From contig JAVTVY010037278.1 of NCBI GenBank assembly GCA_036873755.1, positions 62,001-126,000 of the forward strand: a stretch of DNA of 64,000 nt, read 5' to 3'. The position numbers and the translations under genes were made by a program. The notes under the pieces were generated by a model. It worked only from the letters and a program-made list of their open reading frames with translations. It made no database searches and was not told the origin of the DNA. The DNA comes from Hanleya hanleyi. Lineage: Eukaryota; Mollusca; Polyplacophora; Lepidopleurida; Hanleyidae. Every line of letters begins with the position of its first letter. The first letter of the stretch is position 1. Positions 1 through 12,329 of the stretch are shown here, in pieces.

Positions 1-3000
1 GATGGAATAAACGAACAAAGCTAGCCAGGAGTTATGGTAGTTTATTTAAACCAATGACAGGTAAACTATGCAATGTAAAAGTGCTGAATTTTCAAATTAG
101 ATTTCAAAATGTTCCAAGTTGAGTCTTAAATGTCTCAAGTAGCTACGTAAAAAAGCTTTAACTATTTTATCAATCAATATATTTATATGAGGCTATTTTA
201 TTCGAATTGTGGAGCCTGTGCTTTATCAGTGTTGAAAATAGTTGAAAGCAAATAAAATCATTCGTCATGTATAAAAAATCTATCGTATCGGAAAGTTCGA
301 CGGTGTAGGCTTTAACGGAACGAGGAAACGGAAATGATTCATAAAGGACCTTTTTCCATCATACGGTATTGCACAGCAGTCATCGTAAAGTTCGAAATGT
401 GTGAAAACTGCAACCATAGCGAAACAAGGTAAGAAAGGTATATTCGGTTCATTCACCTGTCGTTGTTTGTACGTTTAGTTTGCACGAGAACAACCAAATC
501 ATATCCTTCTCTAGAATGTTGACAAATATACACGACAAACTACATTGTACTACAGGTTTCATAAATTCATTTTAATCTTCGATTTAAGTTCCTCAAACAA
601 CACGAAAAAATATTATTAGAAAGGATGTTTCAAAATATTTAATCAAGCGTTTCCTGAAACTGGATTAACCGAGTTCGAGTAAACACTCCACCGACGCTAT
701 GTAACTATTTTGTTTTAATCCCAAGTTGGGGTCAGCTATACAGTGCCGGCTTCAAACGGAGGTGGGTCCCTCGTGATCGGTTTTACCGCAGAACTCGATT
801 GGTGAACGTGTGGATTGGACGCTTGAGGTATCCTGCTCACGTGACTGTCTCGCGGTGTCCCAGGAGACCACAAACGAGTCTTCCACGGGAGAAGATGGTT
901 TCAGAATGAGCTCGCAAACAAGTTAGCATCCTTTGACAGTAAACAAGAAATGTTTCACCTATACGAGAGGAAGATGTTGAAAAAATAACATACATGCAAA
1001 CAGATGTGGAGGTTTAGTATGGGGTTGTGGGCATGTTCACGCAAGGAGAGCGAGTAATAGCTGTTGTGAAGTGGTGGTGATCGCTTCGAAAGTCTAACAA
1101 CTCGGATAATTTAGCGGCATCGTGCTGATCTCCTTGTCGGATTACATCAGAACTGTGGACGGACATGTGATCGTTCATAAAACTGGCTGCTAAAAGATAT
1201 CTATTGTGAACAAGAAGATGAAGAAATATAAAAAATAACTTAAGAACAATTGTTAAAGATTTTTGAAAATCTACATGTACAGATCTCTCGCTGATCATTG
1301 TCTATGACTGCTTTTCGGTCCATTCTGCTTCTGAATTTCTTTAAAGACTTACATCCATTTCCTCAACCAGTGGTTCTCAAGGAATGAACTACCGGTAGCG
1401 TGAAAATGAAACGAGCTTGAACTGAATGTGGAAATGATATCTTGACGGACAAGACACATAAACTTGTTTTCTCTATGATAATATTGTCACCCAGCAATCG
1501 TTCCAACAAATATCCCAGAACACATATTGTAGTCTAGAATAGTATTGACACTCCGCATCAAGGAACCAGGTCAGTTACTGCATAATTTAGGGATATAGCT
1601 TTATTGCATTCTTTCAATAATAAAATCTAGGTAGTCTTATGTCTCAAATAAAATTGGAGCTGGGGATGTTTGACTGTCTTGGAATCCTAGACCACTGTGC
1701 CATGAACAAGCCGCATGAATAGCAGAAACTACATCCCTCTCTTCATAGGATGGGAGGACACCACTTTAATGGGATGAAAATCATTACAAACATAATAAGA
1801 AATGTTTACACATCTACTTGGAACCACCTTGGTGAAACCCATTATCATTGTTATTATAAACTTTGTCCAAAATAAGGATATCCGCATTTTGTCAGTGTTT
1901 CCGAAACAACTTGGTAAATAGAATAATCTTGTTGATAAATGTTCGTTAATTTGTTTTTATCAGTATGAAGGAGCTTTTTTTCTTGCGATTTTTTCTTTAT
2001 GGTTTCAGTTTTCTCAAGTAAGGTTGTTTTGAGGTACCTTCGTTATTAGTTGATTGACATTCCGTTGAGTCACATTAATACTTCTTGGAACAAACCCACG
2101 AGTTCCACTTCATCAGGTTAATACTTGGAGTAAATTCTCATAGTATAGAACTGTTCATATAGACTAGTCAATGGGCAAGTTTTCTGGTAATGTGTTGTTT
2201 AATTTGTGATTGGATTAGGCTTTTCTTTGCAGACAACATACTTTGGTTAATTCCGCGGTACCATACATCGTTCCAAGATACTAGGTGGATTATGGAATTA
2301 TTGTTCTTGTATTATGTTTTCAGCGGTTTCATTGCACGGTGATATACAACTAAAGTTCACCATTTTCGATATCAAGTTCCAGAGGAATATTAATCTATTG
2401 CTCGTTTCATTATTTCTTCGTCAGATAAATATACCGCCTATGTAGTGTCACCATTACAGTGGAGTGATGCGAGGTCAAACGTCAAATGCTACAAATTAAA
2501 GGATATAAAAATCGATAACAGGCAGCTAAGATATATATCTGGAACTGTTTCAGCGTTTGTCTATACGACTGAGATCGTGCTGATTGTCGATTTCGTGGTT
2601 TGCTGACATTGTTTGACATAGCTGTCAAATAAGGTTACCTGCACTGCGCTTCCTTATCACGTGACCTCAGGAGTCTGGCGGAAAAATATCAGTTGTGAAC
2701 GTGAGGACAGTGTATACAAGTGGCCGATATTTGACAGACTTTAGTATACTAATGCCAGTGATATACTTGTCTGGAAGAGACCTGGTTATCTCTATTAGTC
2801 TCCTGAAATGATCGAATATTGATGTTATGCTCGTTTGGAATTGGTACTAACTGTCGAAAATTGGTTCATACTCCATGTAAGAATCACCAGACAATGCATA
2901 CAATAGCCAAGGCTGGGGACAACAATGTGTCTAGACTTGAGCCTTTTCAGCTGCACAAAGACTCAGACAAAAGCTTCCAACATGAAGTATCTATCCGAAA

Positions 3001-3706
3001 ATTAAAGGTGTTTTGATTGTTGAGGCGGAGATTCATTGTGGACGATGACTGAGTGCTGACTGCCAGATTTGACGCATGGACTTATCAGATTGTCATCCAT
3101 GTTACATGATTAAACGACCACTCCCCCCCAACCCAGATATAATCCTGTCATCCGTAGATCTAGTGTTTAGTAACAATTTTGATTCTGAGCATTTGGTCAG
3201 ACAGTGGATAGATGGAATCATGGAATCCCACCTGCGACGAAAAATTGACGACTTTTTTTTTAATGAACATTTCTTTAGTAATGTGTCAATTCTTTTTCCA
3301 GGTGAAATTATTTTTGTGAATACATGTTTGCTCAGGTGAAATTAATATTTTACTCTGAGTATCAAATCCTGGGACGGAATATCTGCATGGATGGATTTGA
3401 TATTCAGGCTAGTGAAATTTTAGACTACACAATCTGAGTGGAAAAATTTCCCCCGAGAATAAGTGGAGACGCCCCCAAAGCAAACCTTCACACTTCAGCA
3501 TTTAATTTGGAATAATTTCATACCTATCAATCTCACAACCATTATAGTCGCATATTTAAAATCCCAAAGAAATAAGTTTCAATAATCTTTACATGAATAT
3601 TGTTCATGTTCATAGTTCTCACAATAAGACAAAGTGTTAGTGGCAGCCTCCAAACAGTGTTATCTCCCATTATACCAATTTATACACCCCTGCCATCATT
3701 CACTTA
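1..3706. other. Unassigned AT-rich DNA
   Basis: I see no recognisable gene, RNA gene or repeat here. The short open frames (for example 65 codons at 2819-3016 and 87 codons at 3076-3339) have no domain I know and no codon pattern that favours coding. A fragment reading GTTATCTCCC near 3659 resembles the AAGGGAGATAAC motif that recurs in the window (near 4075, 10440, 31797, 31940 and 63880). That motif is commonly seen in molluscan repeats, from memory. Confidence 0.5.
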
Positions 3707-4142
3707 AGGATGTCCGCTGGTGGTAAATCAAAAGAATTATCTTTTTGAATAATGTGTTTTGTTGCATTCATAATTGTGTAATATGAGGAAAAACAAAGAA
3801 AAAATATAGGTTGGTGTGCATTTTTTAGCTGTCGGCAACGTTAAGTGGACTAACCCATGCTCCATTTGATAACCTAGAAAGCATAGGGAATAGCCCTTGT
3901 TTTGAAGCATATTTATGAAAAATTCATATAAATACTATTTAACTTTTTCTTATATTCTAACTGTTTGCCGATAATCACAATGTCTATCAAAATTCATCAA
4001 ATTGGATGGATGTTGCTGTGCAAAATTCTCGGCTAGGAGGCTTTTAAAGGAAATCCCTATCTCTTAACCTAAGAAAGGGAGATAATCCAATAGGAAAAAC
4101 AGGCAAAATGGTCGCCAAAGCCAAAAATCACCAGCGGACATA
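3707..4142. mobile_element. MITE-like element with ATGTCCGCTGGTG inverted ends
   Basis: The left end reads GGATGTCCGCTGGTGG (from about 3708) and the right end reads CACCAGCGGACATAA (to about 4143). These are inverted copies with at least 13 matching bases. The roughly 435 bp between them has no ORF, which fits a non-autonomous DNA transposon. I could not define a clean target-site duplication, so the superfamily is open. The internal part contains the AAAGGGAGATAAT motif. Confidence 0.5.
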
Positions 4143-4539
4143 ATATATGCAGTCCTGTACCAAAACATCATTTCACAAAGCATAGATTTTACCAGTCAAA
4201 AAGTTCTTACCAAAATACTAAATATTTAATTTTTCAGGTGTGAATGTGCGTGATCAGTTCTGCTTAATTTAAGTTATTGTGATGCAAAGCCGTTCTGATA
4301 ATCTCGCACTTTTAGTCTCCATCGAATGCTACATGGCTTGGTGAAGACCCACTGAGAGGAGAATGCCAAGGCGTTTTTTCTTTCTCGGTAAGGTGACTGA
4401 AGGCCGGGTCGATCGACATGGCAGAAGAGAATATAACCCTGTTTGGAGGTTGTGTCATTGGTTGAGTGAAAATCCGCCCAGGTGGGTCACAAACCCTTAA
4501 ACTGTCCAGGATTTCACGGTATGGTTCATCAGGAGTTGC
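4143..4539. other. Unassigned DNA before the 35-bp array
   Basis: I see no gene. The last part (from about 4500) already has GTTCATC and CCAGTGAAGTG pieces that merge into the minisatellite to the right. Confidence 0.4.
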
Positions 4540-5765
4540 AGTGCTTTTGGTTCATCATCCAGTGAAGTGAAACTTGTTGGGGTGTTCATGAATTATTGAA
4601 GTTGAACTTTTGGCGGTGTTGGTCTGCTAGTCTGGGTTTTTCTCATCCAGTGAAGTGGAAATTATAGGGTGCTCCTCGACTGTTGAAGCGGAACTTCTGA
4701 GTGGTTCGTCAGGTAGTCTCTGGGAGATTCCATCAGCCAGTGAGGAAGAATTTACCGGGATGCTCGTCAACAGCTGAAGCGGAACTTCTGGGGTGTTTGT
4801 CAGCTAGTGAAGCGGAATTTCTAGGAGTGTTTGTCAGTTGGTGATGTGGAACTTCTTCAGTATTCGTCAGCTGGGAAAATGGACCTTCTGGGGTGTTCAT
4901 GATCTAGCGAAAATGATGTTCTTGAGTGTTCGTCGGCTAGCGAAGTGGATGTTCTGTGTTCGTCAGCTAGCGAAGTGAAGTGTTCATCAGTTAAACAAAG
5001 TGGATGTTCTGAGGTTTTTATCAGCTAGCCAAGTCGAACTTCTTGGGTAATCGTCATCTGTTTCAGCGGAACATCGTGGGGTGCATTATTCAGCTGGTGA
5101 AGTGGAACTCCGTGGGTGTGTTTGTCACCTTTCGAAGCGAAATATCACGGGTGTGAGACTTGTGAGGTGGAACCTCATGTCTACATGTACCGTACATGTA
5201 TGTATTCGTCGCCCGGTAAAGTGGAACATCATGGATGTGTTCATCAGCTGATGAAATGGAACAGCATGGGTGCATTCATCAGCTGGTAAAGTGGAACATC
5301 ATGGGTGTGTTCATCAGCTGGTGAAATGGAACATCACGGAGTGTACATCAGCTGGTGAAGTGGAACATCATGGGTGCATTCATCAACTGATAAAGTGGAA
5401 CATCATGAGTGTGTTCATCAGCTGGTGAAATGGAACATCACGGTGTGTACATCAGCAGGTGAAGTGGAACATCATGGGTGCATTCATCAACTGGTAAAGT
5501 GGAACATCATGGGTGTGTTCATCAGCTGGTGAAGTGGAACATCATGGGTGCATTCATCAACTGGTTAAGTGGTACATCATGGGTTTGTTCGTCAACTGGT
5601 AAAGTGGAACATCATGGGTGTGTTCATCAGCTGGTGAAGTGGAACATCATGGGTGCATTCATCAACTGGTAAAGTGGAACATCATGGGTGTGTTCATCAG
5701 ATGGTGAATGGAGCATCATGGGTGCTTCCATCAGCTGGTGAAGTGGAACTCTTTGGGTGTTCGTC
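4540..5765. repeat. 35-bp minisatellite, about 35 units
   Basis: The unit is GTGAAGTGGAACATCATGGG followed by TGTGTTCATCAGCTG. Neighbouring copies start 35 bp apart (for example 5291 and 5326). Copies are divergent at the left (4540-5000) and nearly identical at 5280-5720, so the right half was homogenised more recently. 35 bp is not a multiple of 3, so the apparent 64-codon repeat protein at 5478-5672 is a by-product of the array. A short resumption of the unit at about 6115-6150 suggests the array was once longer or was interrupted. Confidence 0.9.
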
Positions 5766-6114
5766 CGCTGGAGAAGTACATCGGAACGAGTCCATGTAAA
5801 TCGTAGGATTTACCTGTATCTTTTCTGTGATTCTGATGTGTTTAATAGACCGTTGTCTCAAAATTTTATGCAGTTTAGTATATTCCTTCCCTGGGGATGT
5901 TTTGCATTCAAATCTCTAAATCTGAAGAGCGCGGCTTTGTTTTGGTCAGCTCAGACCCTCGATGTCGTATCAGCAGACACCGAACGTTCAGTATTCAAAT
6001 TCTGACCACTCAAACCCCACAACGGATTGCTTGGGATATAACAATAGAGAGGAGGCAGAGATATAGATTGGTTCGATTCAGATTAACTCTTCCCAAAAGT
6101 CACTCTGGCTAGCG
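5766..6114. other. Non-repetitive segment between array pieces
   Basis: This stretch separates the main 35-bp array from a short remnant at 6115-6150 that reads CGTCAGCTAGTGAAGTGGAA. It could be an insertion or simply old flank. I see no TIR, poly(A) or duplication at its ends. Two overlapping open frames (82 and 71 codons) match no family I know. Confidence 0.35.
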
Positions 6115-6150
6115 AGGAACAGCTAGTGTTCGTCAGCTAGTGAAGTGGAA

Positions 6151-6454
6151 CGCCTGAGAGTCACTGTATTTAAATAAACGTTTAGTTTTCTCCTAACGAA
6201 TCCATTTTTGTGTGTGGAATTTTCACCCCAAAATTCGACTTACTCGAGCGACTGTCGCTAAATAAAATGGCGGTTTAACATGCTTTTCCAGATTAACCAC
6301 GAGCCTGTATTGCTGCGAGGGAGTCATTTCGCGACAGATGTATTAGGATTCGTAAACAGGTGAAGGCTATGTGATGGCGAAGGTCAATGCGGGAAATATC
6401 GCTGTTAGGATTTCGCACACTGCATGCACAGACGAGGAGTATAAAGGCGACATT
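6151..6454. other. Unassigned DNA
   Basis: Nothing recognisable: no TIRs, tandem units or supported ORF. Confidence 0.4.
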
Positions 6455-6800
6455 TTAGAGGTAGGCATGGTCGTATTCCGATGTTGCGGGGGCCATTTCT
6501 GGAGGCTGTCGTCTTGACGGCCTCGGCATGTAGACTACGCTTGACGTGGTTTTGACCGGAAGTGACATCATGGTGTGCATGCGTAGTCGAGAAGCAGTAG
6601 AGAAAGATTTTGGGGATGCGCTGGAGTTTTTGGGTGATTTACTGACCATCCTGGGTCCGAAGGGGTCGTGTTTGGTATCATCTCGAAGCTATCGGCGTGT
6701 AAACTATGCGTGGCGTGATTTTAACCGGAATTGACGTCATGCGTATCCGCAGTCGAGGAGTAATAGAGAAAGATGATATTTTAGGGATGCGCATATCAAG
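6455..6800. repeat. Two divergent copies of a roughly 170-bp repeat
   Basis: The first copy has GACCGGAAGTGACATCATGG, GCGTAGTCGAGAAGCAGTAG and AGAGAAAGAT (from about 6552). The second has AACCGGAATTGACGTCATGC, GCAGTCGAGGAGTAATAG and AGAGAAAGAT (from about 6721), about 170 bp later. Related sequence (CATCCTTGGNCCAAATG, CGCACTCATGGAGTAGTAAA) returns at 33.35-34.1 kb and 35.08-35.23 kb, so this is a dispersed, locally duplicated family. The overlapping small ORFs are not supported as genes. Confidence 0.6.
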
Positions 6801-7162
6801 AACAAACAGAATAGGCCACATAAATTTGGGAGTAATGAGTGAGACTTGTCTGCTCATGTCTCACTCATTACCGCCAATGTTTTGTGACCTATTTTGTTTG
6901 GTCTTGATATGTATAAATATTCTCCTGTCTGCAGATTTGTACATTAGCTTTGAGAAAGTTGGAGGTATCTCCAGCGAAATGCCATCACCCGAGCAATAAA
7001 GAAATTGTTATCCATAAAGTAGCCTTGTGTTATATACGCCGACTTCTATATGCCTATCAAAGCGGTCTACACTTGTCTGTGCTTGACGCTCTGTATGATA
7101 ACCTCACTCCAATACACTACACTGATACTCTGTATGAACCACATTGGTGTTTTTAGCCTACC
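6801..7162. other. Unassigned DNA before array 1
   Basis: Contains an imperfect inverted pair, GAGTGAGACTTGTCTGC and CATGTCTCACTCATTACC (about 6835-6870), that could form a small hairpin. Otherwise nothing recognised. Confidence 0.35.
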
Positions 7163-7250
7163 ATCACCAGATGGTGGGCTGTTCAAATCGCTTTTCGTCC
7201 GTGGTCCGTCGTCCGTCGTCCGTCGAGGCGTCCGTCAGTCCGTAAACAAT
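7163..7250. repeat. Array 1 head: palindrome plus GTCC/CGTC run
   Basis: A short palindrome (CCATCACCAGATGGTGGG, about 7162-7179) is followed by a run of CGTCCGT-type units (7196-7240) and then by the first module of array 1. Array 2 has the same layout (palindrome, then CGTC/GTCC units, then modules), which suggests a shared element architecture. Confidence 0.7.
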
Positions 7251-10136
7251 TCTTGTTATCGCGATTTCTCAGGAACTACTTTATGGATCTTTCTCAAATT
7301 TGGTAAACAGGTTCCCCTTGGGGCTAGTTGTGCAAGATACCTTTTTTGGTCCGATTCGAAAATCCAATATGGCCACCAGGCAGCTATCTTGGATTTTCCC
7401 ATGAAACCTTGTTATCGCGATTTCTCAGGAACTACTGCATGGATCTTTCTCAAATTTGGTAACAGGTTCCCCTTGGGGTCTAGTTGTGCAAGATACCTTT
7501 TCTGGTCCGATTCGAAAATCCAATATGGCCACCAGGCAGCCATCTTGGATTTCCCCATGAAACCGTGTTATCGCGATTTCTCAGTAACTACTGAATGGAT
7601 CTTTCTCAAATTTGGTACACAGGTTTCCCTTGGGGGCTAGTTGTGCAAGATACCTTTTTCGGTCCGATTCGAAAATCCAATATGGCCAACAGGCGGCCAA
7701 CTTGGATTTTCCCATGCAACTTTGTTATCGTGATTTCTCAGGAAGTACTGCATGGATCTTTCTCAAATTTGGTACACAGGTTCCCCTTATGGTCTAGTTG
7801 TGCAAGATACCTTTTTCGGTCCGAATCGAAAATCCAATATGGCCACAAGGCGGCCATCTTGAAACATTATCATGAATTCTCAGGAAATATTTCATGGATC
7901 TTTCTGAAATTTGGTACACAGGTCCCACATGGGGCCTAGTAGTGCAAGATACCTTTTTTGGTCCGATTCGAAAGTCCAGTATGGCCACCAGGCAGCCATC
8001 TTGGATTTTCCCATGAAACCTTGTTATCGCGATTTCTCAGGAACTACTGCATGGATCTTTCTCAAATTTGGTACACAGGTTCCCCTTGGGGTCTAGTTGT
8101 GCAAGATACCTTTTCTGGTCCGAATCGAAAATCCAATATGGCCACCAGGCAGCCATCTTAGATTTCCCCATGAAACCGTGTTATCGCGATTTCTCAGTAA
8201 CTACTGAATGGATCTTTCTCAAATTTGGTACACAGGTTCCCCTTGGGGGCTAGTTGTGCAAGATACCTTTTCTGGTCCAATTCGAAAATCCAATGTGGCC
8301 ACCAGGCAGCCATCTTGGATTTCCCCATGATACTTTGATATCGTCATTTCTCAGGAAGTACTGCATGGATCTTTCTCAAACTTGGTACACAGGTTCCCCT
8401 TAGGGTCTAGTTGTGCAAGATACCTTTTTCGATCCGAATCGAAAATCCAATATGGCCAACAGGCGGCCAGCTTGGATTTTCCCATGCAACTGCATGGATC
8501 TTTCTCAAACTTGGTACACAGGTTCCCCTTGGGGTCTAGTTGTGCAAGATACCTTTTCTGGTCCGATTCGAAAATCCAATATGGCCACAAGGCAGCGATC
8601 TTGGATTTCCCCATGAAACCTTGTTATCGCGATTTCTCAGGAACTACTGCATGGATCTTTCTCAAATTTGGTACACAGGTTCCCCTTAGGGTCTAGTTGT
8701 GCAAGATACCTTTTTTGGTCCGATTCGAAAATCCAATATGGCCACCAGGCAGCCATCTTGGATTTCCCCATGAAACTTTATTGCGATTTCTCAGGAACTA
8801 CTGCATGGATCTTTCTCAAATTTGGTACACATGTTCCCCTTATCGCCTAGTTGTGCAAGATACCTTTTTCGGTCCGATTCGAAAATCCAATATGGCCAAC
8901 TTGGATTTTCCCATGCAACTTTGTTATCGTGATTTCTCAGGAAGTACTGCATGGGTCTTTCTCAAATTTGGTACACAGGTTCCCCTTATGGTCTAGTTGT
9001 GCAAGATACCTTTTTCGGTCCGAATCGAAAATCCAATATGGCCACAAGGCGGCCATCTTGAATTTCCTCTTGAAACATTATCATGAATTCTCAGGAAATA
9101 TTTCATGGATCTTTCTGAAATTTGGTACACAGGTCCCACATGGGGCCTAGTAGTGCAAGATACCTTTTTTGGTCCGATTCGAAATTCCAATATGGCCACC
9201 AGGCACGGCCATATTGGATTTTCCATGAAACCTTGTTATCGCGATTTCTCAGGAACTACTGCATGGATCTTTCTCAAATTTGGTACACATGTTCCCCTTG
9301 GGGTCTAGTTGTGCAAGATACCTTTTTCGGTCCGATTCGAAAATCAATATGGCGGCTCCGAATTAAATAAAGCTTGGATTTTCCCATGCAACTTTGTTAT
9401 CGTGATTTCTCAGGAAGTACTGCATGGATCTTTCTCAAATTTGGTACACAGGTTCCCCTTATGGTCTAGTTGTGCAAGATACCTTTTTCGGTCCGAATCG
9501 AAAATCCAATATGGCCACAAGGCGGCCATCTTGAATTTCATCTTGAAACATTATCATGAATTCTCAGGAAATATTTCATGGATCTTTCTGAAATTTGGTA
9601 CACAGGTCCCACATGGGGCCTAGTAGTGCAAGATACCTTTTTAGGTCCGATTCGAAATTCCAATATGGCCACCAGGCAGCCATCTTGGATTTCCCCATGA
9701 AGCTTTATTGCGATTTCTCAGGAACTACTGCATGGATCTTTCTCAAATTTGGTACACATGTTCCCCTTATGGTCTAGTTGTGCAAGATACCTTTTTCGGT
9801 CCGATTCGAAAATCCAATATGGCCAACAGGCGGCCAACTTGGATTTTCCCATGCAACTTTGTTATCGTGATTTCTCAGGAAGTACTGCATGGATCTTTCT
9901 CAAATTTGGTACACAGGTTCCCCTTATGGTCTAGTTGTGCAAGATACCTTTTTCGGTCCGAATCGAAAATCCAATATGGCCACAAGGCGGCCATCTTGAA
10001 TTTCCCCTTGAAACATTATCGTGAATTCTCAGGAAATATTTCATGGATCTTTCTGAAATTTGGTACACAGGTCCCACATGGGGCCTAGTAGTGCAAGATA
10101 CCTTTTTTGGTCCGATTCGAAAATCCAAGTTACTCT
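7251..10136. repeat. Tandem array 1: about 18 modules of ~156 bp
   Basis: Each module runs: CGCGATTTCTCAGGAACTAC, TGCATGGATCTTTCTCAAAT, TTGGTACACAGGTTCCCC, CTAGTTGTGCAAGATACC, GGTCCGATTCGAAAATCCAA, then TATGGCCACCAGGCAGCCAT and CTTGGATTTCCCC. GTTATCGCG starts recur at 7411 and 7567 (156 bp). There are at least three module types: CAGGAACTACTG, CAGGAAGTACTG and CAGGAAATATTTC. The third type recurs at 9084, 9557 and 10022 (473 and 465 bp), so a three-module higher-order unit was amplified in the right half. Because 156 is 3 x 52, several frames on both strands stay open for 60-196 codons. The open strands overlap and simply repeat the module, so I do not call them genes. Confidence 0.92.
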
Positions 10137-10155
10137 TCAAATTAATACGGTATTC

Positions 10156-10409
10156 TCGAGTTGTGACGTTGCATCACAAGAGTCGGCGGATCAAAAGGCG
10201 GGGAATATTCTATATATTGACCATAGAGAATATCCATACCTTCCATATCAAGGAGTTCAAATAATTCGGAATTAAAATGTATTTCTTCAAATTTTAAATT
10301 AGTTTTCTTTAGTCCATGCAGTAGCAAGTGAACTGCTCCACCCTTTCGTCTGCCGGCAGGTCGGCTACATGAAGGGACGTCACTCTTGTGACTCAACGTC
10401 ACAACTCGA
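10156..10409. mobile_element. MITE-like element, TCGAGTTGTGACGTT ends
   Basis: The left end (10156) reads TCGAGTTGTGACGTTG, continuing CATCACAAGAGT. The right end, read on the minus strand from 10409, gives TCGAGTTGTGACGTTG, continuing AGTCACAAGAGT. The inverted ends match over about 28 bp with two differences, around a 254-bp ORF-less body. No clear target duplication is visible. It lies directly at the right edge of array 1. Confidence 0.65.
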
Positions 10410-10959
10410 CAACTGTAGACTACTGCATGTTTCGATCCAAGGGAGATAATCAGGATTCAGGCACTTTTGAAGTTTCAACATTACTGCGCGGACCGGATCC
10501 CTTGTACCATCTTACTATTTTCGAGCATGGTACCTTAAAAGAGATATCTTAAACTAGCCCAGTAAACAGAACAGAATTAGCATTCGTTCCTAATTATGAA
10601 ATCTTAAGTATGTTTCATAGCTCATGCCAAAGTGTCAAAGCGATTGGTCCTCGCTTCCAGTACCCAATGATGACACGTGCAAAAAAAAAAATACTACAAA
10701 ACTAAGGCGAAGGATCCTCTGTACATGCAATTTCACTTTCAGACTAACTTTGCTCATTTCTCTTGTATTATAACAACCGACATAAGTACAGTTTTTAGAA
10801 ATCTTGAAACTCCTGAAACTTAGATTATATCTTGGTGTTTTTCAGTGTCCCTTTTCCGATCAGATTCGAAATTCTGTAAACAAAATTACAAATCGTTTGT
10901 TCTTAGTAACAATTGACAAAAATATCCTCTAGTCATTAGCTTACAATTATCGGACAATG
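10410..10959. other. Unassigned DNA
   Basis: No gene or structured repeat recognised. AAGGGAGATAATC occurs near 10440 and a homopolymer A tract near 10681. Confidence 0.4.
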
Positions 10960-11335
10960 GTGGGCGCCAAGATCCTTCAGGATCTCTCGTCTACGACCAC
11001 ATTGCCGCTGTACACCACATTGCCGCTGCATTATAATGGCGCTCTATGGATTGCTGCCCTACAATATCACCCTGACGCTCTATAACTCTGGAGTGATGCT
11101 TAGTAACACTACAATGACGTTCCGTGCACTGCTTTGAATCCATATAAAACTCGCTTCTGAGACCACATTTAGGCTCTGTAACAATATATTGACACTCACT
11201 CTATGTATAGTACACTGACTGTCTGAATGATATCGACGCTCTGTAATAACAAAACTGACTCTGTACAACTTCGTTACTCTATAACACCACATTGATGCCC
11301 TTTAACACTGTTTTGGCGCTCTATAACAGGTCAAC
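10960..11335. repeat. Degenerate minisatellite (CACATTGCCGCTGTACAC type)
   Basis: Motifs such as ACCACATTGCCGCTGTAC, GACGCTCTATAAC, GCGCTCTATGG and TAACACCACATTGATGCCC recur at roughly 25-35 bp spacing. Copies are strongly diverged, so unit length is approximate. Confidence 0.55.
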
Positions 11336-11850
11336 ACGGCTATGCGAGAGTGGGGTCTATGATTATGTGTGGGTAATATCTGTACAACTATGTTTGAATA
11401 ATGTACGGCTATGTGTGAATGAAGTTCTTACAGCTATGTCTAAGTAAGGTCCGTACAGCTATAAGTGTGTGAGTTCGTACAAATAGGTATGGGTAAAGCA
11501 TTGCAGCTATGCGTCTTAAGATCTGTACAGCTATGTATGCGTGATGTCTGTGAAGCTATGAGTGAGTATTATGAAGGTCTATACAGCTAAGTATGCTGAA
11601 TCTGTGTTTGCATACTATGTTGTGTAGGTAAAGTATGTACCGCTGTCTTTGTGTAGTTTCTGTACAGCTAGGCACCTGTATAATGTCTGTAGAGCTGCGT
11701 GAGTAAGGTACCGGTATGTACAGATACGTGTCAATAAGGTATATACTACTACGTGTGAGTAAGGCTTCAAAAGCTGTATGTGCGTAGGATCCCTGTAGCT
11801 ATGTGTGAGTAAGGAGGTAGACCTATGTGTAACTGTTGTTTGGATGAGTA
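11336..11850. repeat. Degenerate minisatellite (GTACAGCTATGTGTGAGTAA)
   Basis: About 18-20 diverged copies of a roughly 25-30 bp unit, GTACAGCTATGTGTGAGTAA plus GGTCT. It reads as an old array; no coding potential. Confidence 0.7.
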
Positions 11851-11954
11851 TTAGGGTCCGCTCGGGTTTGCCTGAATACGGTGAGTACTGTCATGGGTGA
11901 GTAAAGTGTCAGTGTAGCATAGGGTCATGGTAGGAAGTGACGTGATGGCACGCA

Positions 11955-12032
11955 AGCGCACTCGCCTGGTGGTAAACCCTGTAGGAAATAGGTTACAGCA
12001 CGGTGTGTGAGGCGTACCACCAGGCGAGTGCG
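11955..12032. repeat. Inverted repeat with 19-bp arms
   Basis: GCGCACTCGCCTGGTGGTA (from about 11957) is repeated inverted as TACCACCAGGCGAGTGCGC (to about 12032), with roughly a 35-base loop. Outer matches are weaker: AGGGTC near 11853 and GACCCT near 12117. The hairpin may therefore be the core of a roughly 270-bp foldback element. Confidence 0.6.
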
Positions 12033-12312
12033 CATGGGTATATGACGTCACTCCCTGTGATGACTTCACTTCTTGCGATGCATATGCGTGCGATGAGGGG
12101 ATCGTTCGCATCCAACGACCCTAACCCCTAGAGACGCCCTCTAGCGTCAGCAGACAAACGTCAGCACTCATGTAGACGTCGTTCATGAGCAATTTTCGTG
12201 TCCATAATCAATAGAGCTTATTTTCACGACTACCAACTTCAATGTGGGCATAATATGAAAATATACACACATACCGATATGTAAGAACACAAGCTATAGT
12301 TTCTTTTAAATA

Positions 12313-12329
12313 AGGAGAGGTCAGTAGTT
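12313..12329. repeat. Target-site duplication of the Tx1-type LINE, left copy
   Basis: AGGAGAGGTCAGTAGTT at 12313-12329 is repeated exactly at 15425-15441. It flanks the minus-strand LINE: the poly(T) (its poly(A) tail) follows this copy, and the truncated 5' end precedes the other. Confidence 0.92.

Noticed and set aside
5478..5672. 64-codon frame with repeated VEHHGCVHQLVKWNIMGAFINW-type protein
   Set aside because: It is the 35-bp minisatellite read through; 35 is not a multiple of 3, and the pattern repeats every 35 codons because of that.
7050..7640. 196-codon frame and many 60-126 codon frames through 10.1 kb
   Set aside because: Module length is 3 x 52, so frames stay open by chance on both strands; no start context, no domain and no single preferred frame.
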